DNA from: Myxococcus eversor
GTDB lineage: Bacteria; Myxococcota; Myxococcia; Myxococcales; Myxococcaceae
Direction of reading: 5' to 3'
DNA length: 64,000 bases
Assembly (NCBI RefSeq): GCF_010894455.1
Contig: NZ_JAAIXY010000032.1
Location: forward strand, 39,139 to 103,138
Shown here: positions 28,303 through 35,541 of the stretch, piece after piece
How positions within the stretch are numbered: position 1 is the first letter of the stretch
Layout: the number at the start of each line of letters is the position of its first letter
The notes under the pieces: generated by a model
What the model was told of the DNA's origin: nothing
The model's database searches: none
The model's input: the letters and a program-made list of their open reading frames with translations, nothing else
Program-made: the position numbers and the translations under genes

Positions 28303-29175
28303 ATGATCGATCAGAACTCACGCCCCGCCCGCAAGGTCGGAATCGCCGACCACTTGTGGGACACGTACGAAGAGATGGCCCAGCAGATGGGCTCGGACCG
28401 CGATGCGCTGATCAACCAGGCGCTCTTCATGTTCGCGCGTCTGAACGGCTTCATCGAGGCACGCTCCCGAGCGGAGGCGCACGCCGCGCCCGCCGCCGTG
28501 GCCGCGCCCGCGCGTCCGGCCCCCGTCTCCGCGGCTCCCGCTCCCCGTGCCTCCGCTCCTCCGGTGCTGGCGCCCGCGCCCGCTCCGAAGGCGGAGCCTC
28601 CTCCCCCGCCTCGCCCCGGTGGCCGTTCGTCGGCCGCCGCGGAGGAGCGGGCTTCCGCCAACGGCCTGGACAATGACCCGGTGCGCCGCGAGGTGGCCGA
28701 GCGCGTCCTGGAGACGGCCGCGGAGCTGGAGCGCCTCATCAAGGGCAAGAACAACGAGCCGCCCCCTCCCAACGACGACATGGTCGAGGAGGATGAGGAG
28801 CCCCTGCCCGATCAGGACGACCCGGGGCTCGAGGACGAGCAGGCCGAGCCCGAGGAGGAGGAGCAGGTCGACGAGCTCCCCGACGAGGACGAGGGCTCCG
28901 CGCTGTTCCTCGTCACCGAGTCGGGAGACCAGGAGCGCATCATCAAGGAGCGCTTCGTCATCGGCCGCGGCAAGCACTGCGACTTCGTCATCAACTCCGG
29001 GAAGGTGTCCCGCGAGCACGCCGTCATCTCCCAGGAAGGCCACGATTGGATCATCGAGGACCTGGGCTCCTCCAACGGCACCTGGTTCAACAAGCAGCGA
29101 ATCAAGCGCCGGAAGATCGAAGACGGGGACGAGTACTTCATCTGCAGCGAGAAGATCCGCCTCGTGGTCCGGTGA
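28303..29175 (+). CDS. RHH-like N-terminus fused to a C-terminal FHA domain
   Basis: A 290-residue cytosolic protein. Residues ~10-50 (RKVGIADHLWDTYEEMAQQM, then GSDRDALINQALFMFARLNG) look like a ribbon-helix-helix fold: a short strand, a helix, a Ser/Asp turn and a helix. A long Ala/Pro linker and an acidic Glu/Asp/Pro stretch (~150-195) follow. The C-terminal FHA domain (~200-290) has GRGKHCDFVI, SREHAVI and DLGSSNGTWFN, the intact phosphothreonine-binding motifs. It would read Thr phosphorylation by a kinase. It sits at the head of the Tad-like locus, whose ATPase and last protein also carry FHA domains. DNA binding by the RHH part is inference. Confidence 0.8.
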   Translation: MIDQNSRPARKVGIADHLWDTYEEMAQQMGSDRDALINQALFMFARLNGFIEARSRAEAHAAPAAVAAPARPAPVSAAPAPRASAPPVLAPAPAPKAEPPPPPRPGGRSSAAAEERASANGLDNDPVRREVAERVLETAAELERLIKGKNNEPPPPNDDMVEEDEEPLPDQDDPGLEDEQAEPEEEEQVDELPDEDEGSALFLVTESGDQERIIKERFVIGRGKHCDFVINSGKVSREHAVISQEGHDWIIEDLGSSNGTWFNKQRIKRRKIEDGDEYFICSEKIRLVVR

Positions 29176-29223
29176 GCCGACCCCGTCTTCCGGGGCGACT
29201 CGCTGTTCGCCAATTGACGGCCT

Positions 29224-29256
29224 CCAGGCGTCCCTGGTTTGATACCGGACGCCTGG
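29224..29256 (+). other. Inverted repeat upstream of the prepilin peptidase
   Basis: CCAGGCGTCC (29224-29233) and GGACGCCTGG (29247-29256) are perfect 10-bp arms around a 13-base loop. It may be a terminator for the FHA gene or an operator; TTGACG at 29214 suggests a promoter may overlap it. Confidence 0.4.
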
Positions 29257-29278
29257 ACGCGAATGGGACAGGCGACGG

Positions 29279-29815
29279 ATGACGCCTGGACACATCGCGC
29301 TGTGGACGATCCTTGGAGTGGCCCTGGTGATCTCGGTGGTGACGGACGTCATGCGCCGGGAGATCCTCGACGTGGTCACCTACCCGCTGATGGCGGTGGG
29401 GCTGGGAGTGCGCCTCGCCACCGAGGGGGTGGGAGGGTTGGGAGACGGGCTGCTCAGCGGCCTGGTGTCGGGCGTGGGCATGGCACTGCTGCTGGTGCCG
29501 GCGGCGGCGCGCGGGCAGATGGGGTGGGGTGACGTGAAGTTGATGGGTGGGGTGGGCGCTGTCCTGGGATTTCCGGCGTCGATGGCGGCCGCCGCATTCA
29601 TCTCCCTGGCGGGCGCGGCCCAGGCGGTGGTTTCGCTCCTGTGGCAAGGGGCGGTCTGGGACACGGTGTCGGCGGCGTTGCGGCGATGGGCGGTGCGACT
29701 GCACCTGGCGCGCTCGGACGCGCAGCCTGCCGCGCGGCGTCATATCCCCTACGGGGTGGCCATCGCGCTCGGAACCTTCTGGGCGCTGTGGTGGCAGCAC
29801 GAAAGCTTGGGTTAG
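29279..29815 (+). CDS. A24-family prepilin peptidase (TadV/CpaA-like)
   Basis: A 178-residue polytopic aspartic peptidase that processes type IV/Flp-type prepilins at the inner membrane. The first catalytic Asp is in VTDVMRREI (about residue 22) and the second in the GxGD-type motif GWGDVKLMGG. It lacks the N-terminal methylase domain, as Tad-type peptidases do. It is the first of the Tad-like structural genes, 30 bp upstream of the secretin start. No prepilin gene is in the window. Confidence 0.88.
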   Translation: MTPGHIALWTILGVALVISVVTDVMRREILDVVTYPLMAVGLGVRLATEGVGGLGDGLLSGLVSGVGMALLLVPAAARGQMGWGDVKLMGGVGAVLGFPASMAAAAFISLAGAAQAVVSLLWQGAVWDTVSAALRRWAVRLHLARSDAQPAARRHIPYGVAIALGTFWALWWQHESLG

Positions 29816-29845
29816 CGCAGAGACTTGGAAGAGGGGACACGCACG

Positions 29846-31294
29846 ATGTTCACACGCTTCACGCATGCCGCCGCGCTTGGCGCACTCGTTGCCATGGTGG
29901 CCAGTGGCTCCGCCCTGGCTCAGGATGGCACCAGCGTCAGCCTCGGGGTAGGCGCCCAGAAGGTTCTCAGCATTCCAGGCCTCAGCAAGGTGGCCCTCGG
30001 CGATCCGTCCATCGCCGAGGTGAAGACGCTCGGCTCCGGTCAGCTCCTCATCACCGGCCAGGCCGAGGGCAAGACGACCCTGCTCATCTGGAAGTCCACG
30101 GGGCAGCGCGTCAGCTACCTCGTGAACGTCCGGAAGCAGGACCCCAACGAGGTCATCTCCGAGATCAAGCGCCTCCTGGGCGAAATCGAAGGCGTCTCCG
30201 TGCGCATGGTGGGTGACCGCATCTACCTGGACGGTCAGGCGTACACCACGCAGGACGCGGACCGCATCGACCAGGTGGTGGGCCTGTATCCGAACGTGAA
30301 GTCGTTCGTGAAGATCGCCCCCAACGCCAAGAAGCTGGTGGCGCAGAACCTGAACGCGGCGTTCCAGAAGGCGGGCCTGAAGAACGTGCAGGCCAACGTC
30401 GTCGGCGCGACCATCTTCCTGGAGGGCTCCGTGGAGAGCCAGCAGGACCTCCAGAAGGCGGAGCTGATTACGAAGGCCATTGGCGAGAAGGTGGAGAACC
30501 TGCTCGTCGTCGGCATCAAGCGGATGATCCTCTCCGAGGTCCAGTTCGTCGAAATCCGCCGCAACAGCCGAGACCGCTACGGCATCCGCTACCCGTTGGA
30601 TATCACGGGCTCGGCGACGGCCGCGGCCACGGTGACGCAGGAGCTGTTCCCCGGAACCTTCGGGCAGGGCGGCTCCAACCTGGGTCTGACGGCGGGCGCG
30701 GACTTCTCCATCGGCTTCCAGGGTAACGACGGCTACGGCCGCCTGCTCGCGCAGCCCAAGCTGGTGTGCGCCAGCGGTGAGAAGGCGGAGTTCCTGGCCG
30801 GTGGCGAGGTGCCCATCCCCCTCATCACCAACAACCAGTTCTCCATCGAGTACAAGAAGTACGGCGTCATCCTGAACCTGCGCCCCACCGCGGACCGCAA
30901 CGGCAACATCCAGACGGAGATCGAGGCCGAGGCCTCTGAAATCGACACCTCCGTCGCCGTGTCCATCGGTGGTTCCTCCACGGTGCCCGGCTTCCGCACC
31001 CGCAAGGTGAAGACGAACGTCACCGTGCGCCACGGAGAGACCATCGTCCTGTCCGGCGTGTTCAGCCACGACGAGCAGAAGTCCATCTCGAAGATTCCCG
31101 GCCTGGGTCACATCCCCATCATCGGTGAGCTCTTCAAGAGCCGCGGGTTCGACTCCACCAAGCGCGAACTGGTCATCTTCGTGACTCCGCGCATCGTCAA
31201 CCCGGACTCGGACAAGGTCCGCACCATCATCGAGGACGTGAAGAGCCGCTACAAGCAGGCCCGGTCCGAGGTGAACTTCAACATCTTCGACTGA
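29846..31294 (+). CDS. Tad-type secretin (CpaC/RcpA-like)
   Basis: A 482-residue outer-membrane secretin. It has a signal peptide (ALVAMVASGSALAQ), then pilus-assembly N-terminal repeats (VLSIPGLSKVALGDPSIAEV; LLITGQAEGKTTLLIW) with BON-like segments. The secretin domain runs ~250-460 (LAQPKLVCASGEKAEFLAGG, then VPVPLI-like EVPIPLI, and GLGHIPIIGELF). It forms the outer-membrane channel for a Flp-type pilus or a Tad-like machine. The ATG at 29846 is used because a purine-rich site (GAAGAGGGGA) and the signal peptide follow; an upstream TTG is in frame. Probably co-transcribed with the peptidase. Confidence 0.93.
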   Translation: MFTRFTHAAALGALVAMVASGSALAQDGTSVSLGVGAQKVLSIPGLSKVALGDPSIAEVKTLGSGQLLITGQAEGKTTLLIWKSTGQRVSYLVNVRKQDPNEVISEIKRLLGEIEGVSVRMVGDRIYLDGQAYTTQDADRIDQVVGLYPNVKSFVKIAPNAKKLVAQNLNAAFQKAGLKNVQANVVGATIFLEGSVESQQDLQKAELITKAIGEKVENLLVVGIKRMILSEVQFVEIRRNSRDRYGIRYPLDITGSATAAATVTQELFPGTFGQGGSNLGLTAGADFSIGFQGNDGYGRLLAQPKLVCASGEKAEFLAGGEVPIPLITNNQFSIEYKKYGVILNLRPTADRNGNIQTEIEAEASEIDTSVAVSIGGSSTVPGFRTRKVKTNVTVRHGETIVLSGVFSHDEQKSISKIPGLGHIPIIGELFKSRGFDSTKRELVIFVTPRIVNPDSDKVRTIIEDVKSRYKQARSEVNFNIFD

Positions 31295-31301
31295 CGCTCG
31301 G

Positions 31302-31387
31302 GGCGCCTTGAAGGCGCCTGGAGCCGGGCCCCAGGGCCCTGGACGGGCCGGTTTCCTCCCTTTTTCCGGGGTGGGAGCCGGCCCGTC
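31302..31387 (+). terminator. Hairpin cluster after the secretin gene
   Basis: GGCGCCT, loop TGA, AGGCGCC (within 31302-31318) is followed by a larger hairpin with perfect arms GACGGGCCGG (31342-31351) and CCGGCCCGTC (31378-31387), whose loop contains TTTTT. It probably separates the secretin and ATPase transcripts, with a new promoter just downstream. Confidence 0.55.
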
Positions 31388-31423
31388 GCCTTGCGGGCGG
31401 GCACGTCGGATGCGGCTGGCGCT

Positions 31424-31451
31424 TTGAGGTGGAAGGGGTGCTTGCTAGCAT
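31424..31451 (+). promoter_or_regulatory. Putative promoter of the FHA-ATPase gene
   Basis: TTGAGG (31424-31429), 16 bp, TAGCAT (31446-31451). The ATG at 31459 is only 8 bases past the -10 element, so the mRNA may be leaderless. Confidence 0.4.
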
Positions 31452-31458
31452 CCGTCCC

Positions 31459-33249
31459 ATGTTTTTGATCACCCTCGCGGAAAAGGGCGGCGGGACCGAG
31501 CAGCGTGAGTACACCAAGCCGGAAATCACCATCGGTCGGCTGCCCGGCAATGACATCATGCTCGCGAAGGGCAATGTCTCGAAGTACCACTCCCGCATCG
31601 TCGCCAAGGATGGCAAGTGCATCATCGTGGACATGAAGTCCACGAACGGCACCTTCGTGAACGGCAAGAAGATCGCCGCGCCACAGGTGCTCAAGCCCAC
31701 CGACCAGATCTACATCGGTGACTACATCATCAACGTGGAGCCGCTGGAGGATGCGGGTCCGCAGATGACCCGCGCCGGCCAGGCCGAGGAGGCCTACGAG
31801 GACGGTGGCGAGGAGGAGCCGTACGAGGAGGAGGAGCAGTACGAAGAGGAGGAGCCGTACGAGGAGGAGCCGCCACCTCCGGCTCCCGCGGCGAAGGCTC
31901 CCGTCGCTGGACGCATGCCCGCGTCCATGGCCTCCGCCCTGGCGAAGAACAAGAAGAAGGTGGACCCCCGGATGGAGCGCTACACGCGCCTCCAGAAGGA
32001 GATCCACGACCGGCTCATCGAGTACCTCGACCTGCGTCGCATGGACATGGACCGGCTCGGCGATGACGAGCTGTGGCGCCGCACCGAGAAGGCCATCCGC
32101 GACATCATCGACCAGATGGAAGCGGACGGAGAGCTTCCGGAGGACGTGGACCGCGAGGAGCTGCTCACCGACGTCATCAACGAGGCGCTGGGCCTGGGGC
32201 CCCTCGAGGCGTTCCTCGCGTCGGATGAGATCAGCGAGATCATGGTGAACCACGCCAACCAGATCTACATCGAGCGCAAGGGTCAACTGACGCTGTCGGA
32301 GAAGACCTTCTCCTCGAACCAGGCGGTGCTCGGCGTCATCGAGCGAATCGTGGCGCCCATCGGCCGGCGCATCGACGAGTCCAGCCCGCTGGTGGATGCG
32401 CGCTTGAAGGACGGCAGCCGCGTCAACGCCATCATCCCTCCGCTGGCGCTGAAGGGTCCTTGCATCACCATCCGCAAGTTCAAGAAGGACTCGCTGAAGA
32501 TCTCGGACCTGGTGAAGTACAAGACGCTCACCGCGCAGATGGCCGAGTTCCTGGAGATGTGCGTCAAGGCCAAGCGCAACATCGTCATCTCCGGCGGCAC
32601 GGGCTCCGGCAAGACGACGACGCTCAACATCATCAGCGCGTTCATCCCGGACAATGAGCGCATCGTCACGGTGGAGGACGCCGCGGAGCTGCAGCTCCCC
32701 CAGGACCACTGGGTGCAGTTGGAGAGCCGGCCGCCCAACCTCGAAGGCAAGGGCGCCATCACCATCCGGGATTTGGTGAAGAACTGCCTGCGCATGCGGC
32801 CGGACCGCATCGTCGTGGGTGAGTGCCGCTCGGGTGAGACGCTGGACATGCTCCAGGCCATGAACACGGGCCACGACGGCTCGCTCACCACGCTGCACGC
32901 CAACACGCCGCGTGACGCCATCGCCCGGCTGGAGACGATGGTGCTGATGTCCGGCATGGACCTGCCGGTGAAGGCCATCCGAGAGCAGATCGCCAGCGCG
33001 GTTCACATGATCGTGCAGCAGACGCGCTTCTCCGACGGGACCCGGAAGATCTGCTTCGTCACCGAGGTGTCCGGCATGGAGGTCGACATCGTCACGCTCC
33101 AGGACATCTTCTATTACAAGCAGGACGGCTTCACGGAGGACCACAAGGTGCGGGGTCGCTTCGTGGCGTCCGGCTTCGTGCCGAAGTTCTACGACGAGCT
33201 TCAGCGCAAGGGCATCCCCGTCAACATGAGCATCTTCCGGGAGGACTGA
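31459..33249 (+). CDS. FHA-fused secretion ATPase (TadA/CpaF-like)
   Basis: A 596-residue cytosolic motor. Residues ~1-95 are an FHA domain (IGRLPGNDIML, KYHSRIV, DMKSTNGTFVNGKK). An acidic Glu/Tyr-rich linker (~105-140) follows, then the PilT/CpaF-type ATPase. Walker A is GGTGSGKTTTLN; the Walker B region includes RIVVGECRSGETLDML and the His box HDGSLTTLHANTP. It powers assembly of Flp-type pili or a Tad-like apparatus. An FHA domain on the ATPase implies control by Thr phosphorylation (inference). The chosen ATG begins the FHA strand; an upstream GTG (31429) would overlap the promoter. Confidence 0.93.
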   Translation: MFLITLAEKGGGTEQREYTKPEITIGRLPGNDIMLAKGNVSKYHSRIVAKDGKCIIVDMKSTNGTFVNGKKIAAPQVLKPTDQIYIGDYIINVEPLEDAGPQMTRAGQAEEAYEDGGEEEPYEEEEQYEEEEPYEEEPPPPAPAAKAPVAGRMPASMASALAKNKKKVDPRMERYTRLQKEIHDRLIEYLDLRRMDMDRLGDDELWRRTEKAIRDIIDQMEADGELPEDVDREELLTDVINEALGLGPLEAFLASDEISEIMVNHANQIYIERKGQLTLSEKTFSSNQAVLGVIERIVAPIGRRIDESSPLVDARLKDGSRVNAIIPPLALKGPCITIRKFKKDSLKISDLVKYKTLTAQMAEFLEMCVKAKRNIVISGGTGSGKTTTLNIISAFIPDNERIVTVEDAAELQLPQDHWVQLESRPPNLEGKGAITIRDLVKNCLRMRPDRIVVGECRSGETLDMLQAMNTGHDGSLTTLHANTPRDAIARLETMVLMSGMDLPVKAIREQIASAVHMIVQQTRFSDGTRKICFVTEVSGMEVDIVTLQDIFYYKQDGFTEDHKVRGRFVASGFVPKFYDELQRKGIPVNMSIFRED

Positions 33250-33255
33250 CGCGCC

Positions 33256-35496
33256 ATGCCTACACTGGTCGTCCGTCTGCCTGATGGCACGGAGAACGAA
33301 CACGAGGTCGCTGGCGAGCTGAAGCTGGGTCGCCAGCAGGGCTGTGAAGTCCTGCTCACCGAGGGAGGCGTCTCGCGGACACACGCGCGCGTCTTCACCG
33401 AGGCGGGAGGGGTCTTCATCGAGGACCTCGGCAGCGCCAACGGCACCTTCGTGGACGGCGAGCGCATCGCCGAGCCCACCGCGCTCACGCCCCAGTCCGA
33501 GGTCATCCTCGGCGACTACACGCTGAGCCTGAAGGCGTCGGCTGGCAAGGCCACCGGCTCGCGGCGGGCGGCCAAGCCGGCGGGCCCTGAATCCGCCATG
33601 CCCGTGGGCGCGGAGGGCGGCGGTGCTCGCGCCACCCGGGCCCTGCCCAGCATCAAGGCGAAGCCCGCTGGAGGCAGTGGCCCCGCGGGCGCGGCGCCGG
33701 CGAGGCGACCCAAGGCCCCGGGCGGTCCTCCCGCTGGAGGTGGCGGCGGGCCGCTCTTGCGCGGCACCGTGGGGCCGTGGGCGGGGAAGACCTATCCGCT
33801 CAAGGGCAAGGTGCTCGTGGGGCGCCTGCCTCCCGCGGGCATCATCCTGGAAGACGACTCGGTCAGCCGGAAGCACGCGGAGCTGGAGTCCGCCGGTGGC
33901 GTGGTGTCGGTGCGCGACCTGGGCAGCGCCAACGGCACGTTGCTCAACGGCGACCCGCTGGGCCCGGAGTCGGTGGACCTGCAGCCCGGGGACCAGCTCC
34001 AGTTCGGCGTGGTGGAGATGACCTTCGAGGCGTCCCAGTCCGACGCGCTGGCCCGTCGGGGCGCGGGCGCGGCTTCGGGGCCTCCGTCGCGGCGGGGGGG
34101 CGTCGCGCAGGGTGGCGGCGGCGCGGACCCGGAGGCCCGGCGCAAGAAGCTGTTCATCGCCGGCGGCGGTCTGGTGGGCGTGTTGCTGCTGGCGGTGATG
34201 GTCAAGGCGCTGATGCCCGCGCAGGCCGTGGACTCCGGAGGCCCCATGGGCCAGGGAGTGCCCGTGGACCCCGCGCAGCAGGTGTCGGAGCTGCTCAGCG
34301 AGTGTCGCTCCTTCGCCTCCAGCGAGCTGGGCCCGCCCAACTGGGTCAAGGCCGAGCAGATCTGCTCGCAGGTGTTGGACCTGGACCCCATCAACACCGA
34401 CGCCAACACGCTCATCCGCCGCATCAAGCTGGAGAAGGACGCCTTCGAGCACTTCTCCCAGGGTGAGAAGCTGCAGCAGCGCCTGAAGCCCGAGGAGGCG
34501 CTGGACTCCTTCCGCAAGATTCCGAGGGAGAGCGAGTACTTCCGCCGCGCCCGCGCCAAGGCGGCCGAGGCCGCCGAGCAGGTGACGAAGCGCGCGCTGG
34601 ACGACTGCAGGCGCTACCTGCGCGACTCGCAGTGGAGCGCGGCCGTGCCCCGGTGCCAGACGTACATGGCGGTGTGGTGCCAGAACCAGCCGCGTGACGA
34701 CCTGCAGCCGCCGCTCGGCTTCGACGTGAGGCTGGAAGGGCGCTTGAAGAAGAACGAGTGGCGGCCGAAGGACCCGCTGTTCGTGAAGTTCCTCATCTCG
34801 CGCCTCAAGCTGGACCCGAACGCGATTCCCTGGACGTGCCCGGTAGCGGAGGTCCTCAACCGCGACAACCTGCCCACGGACCCGAAGACGGTGGTGTTCG
34901 AGGCGGTGAAGGGCCGCTATTCGAACAAGCTGATGCAGGCGGCGATGATGGACTACTGGGCCGGCCGTGGCAGCGAGGCGCTGGCCACGTTGCAGAAGCT
35001 GCGCGCCAACTACGAGTCCGCGCAGTTCCACGCCGCGGCGGACGAGATGCTCAAGACGATGTCCACGGTGGATCAGCTCTTCAAGGGTGGACAGAGCTAC
35101 TTGGCCGCGGATGACCCGGAGAAGGCCGCCGAGCCGCTGCGCGAGGCGCTGGAGGTGGACAAGTCGCTGATGCTGGACCTGGCGGAGTCCAAGCCGTCGT
35201 TCTACCGGCGCGCCATCCTCGCGGACATGGCGGACAAGTCGTACCAGCGCGGCAAGCACTGGGCGGACCGCGACGACAAGCGCCGCGCGTGCCGGATGTG
35301 GAAGCTGGGCTTCGGCTTCTACGCGGGCAACCCGGACCTGAACAAGGCGGCGGGCTTCTGCTCCGCCACGGCGCTCTCCACGTTCCGTCAGGCGGGCGGC
35401 TGCCCGGACATGGCGGCGGTGCTGGACTTCGCCGTCAAGGGTGACGGCGTGGAGGAACTCGTCATCGCGAAGAAGAAGGAGTGGAGCTGCCCGTAG
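33256..35496 (+). CDS. Double-FHA membrane protein with TPR-like C-terminus
   Basis: A 746-residue protein. FHA1 lies at ~20-95 (LGRQQGCEVLL, SRTHARV, DLGSANGTFVDG). A Pro/Ala/Gly linker leads to FHA2 at ~170-255 (VGRLPPAGIIL, SRKHAEL, DLGSANGTLLNG). One membrane helix at ~297-318 (LFIAGGGLVGVLLLAVMV) is followed by ~420 residues of helical, TPR-like segments, presumably periplasmic. It starts six bases after the ATPase stop, so it is in the same operon and probably docks on the machine. With the other FHA proteins it suggests phospho-dependent assembly. This architecture is known mainly from myxobacterial Tad-like clusters (general knowledge). Confidence 0.85.
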   Translation: MPTLVVRLPDGTENEHEVAGELKLGRQQGCEVLLTEGGVSRTHARVFTEAGGVFIEDLGSANGTFVDGERIAEPTALTPQSEVILGDYTLSLKASAGKATGSRRAAKPAGPESAMPVGAEGGGARATRALPSIKAKPAGGSGPAGAAPARRPKAPGGPPAGGGGGPLLRGTVGPWAGKTYPLKGKVLVGRLPPAGIILEDDSVSRKHAELESAGGVVSVRDLGSANGTLLNGDPLGPESVDLQPGDQLQFGVVEMTFEASQSDALARRGAGAASGPPSRRGGVAQGGGGADPEARRKKLFIAGGGLVGVLLLAVMVKALMPAQAVDSGGPMGQGVPVDPAQQVSELLSECRSFASSELGPPNWVKAEQICSQVLDLDPINTDANTLIRRIKLEKDAFEHFSQGEKLQQRLKPEEALDSFRKIPRESEYFRRARAKAAEAAEQVTKRALDDCRRYLRDSQWSAAVPRCQTYMAVWCQNQPRDDLQPPLGFDVRLEGRLKKNEWRPKDPLFVKFLISRLKLDPNAIPWTCPVAEVLNRDNLPTDPKTVVFEAVKGRYSNKLMQAAMMDYWAGRGSEALATLQKLRANYESAQFHAAADEMLKTMSTVDQLFKGGQSYLAADDPEKAAEPLREALEVDKSLMLDLAESKPSFYRRAILADMADKSYQRGKHWADRDDKRRACRMWKLGFGFYAGNPDLNKAAGFCSATALSTFRQAGGCPDMAAVLDFAVKGDGVEELVIAKKKEWSCP

Positions 35497-35504
35497 CAAG
35501 CGAG

Positions 35505-35534
35505 TTGGACAGGGCGGGACGGGCGCGCTAGGCA
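35505..35534 (+). promoter_or_regulatory. Putative promoter of polA
   Basis: TTGGAC (35505-35510), 18 bp, TAGGCA (35529-35534). The ATG at 35542 is 8 bases further, so a leaderless transcript is possible. Confidence 0.4.
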
Positions 35535-35541
35535 CGGGGGC

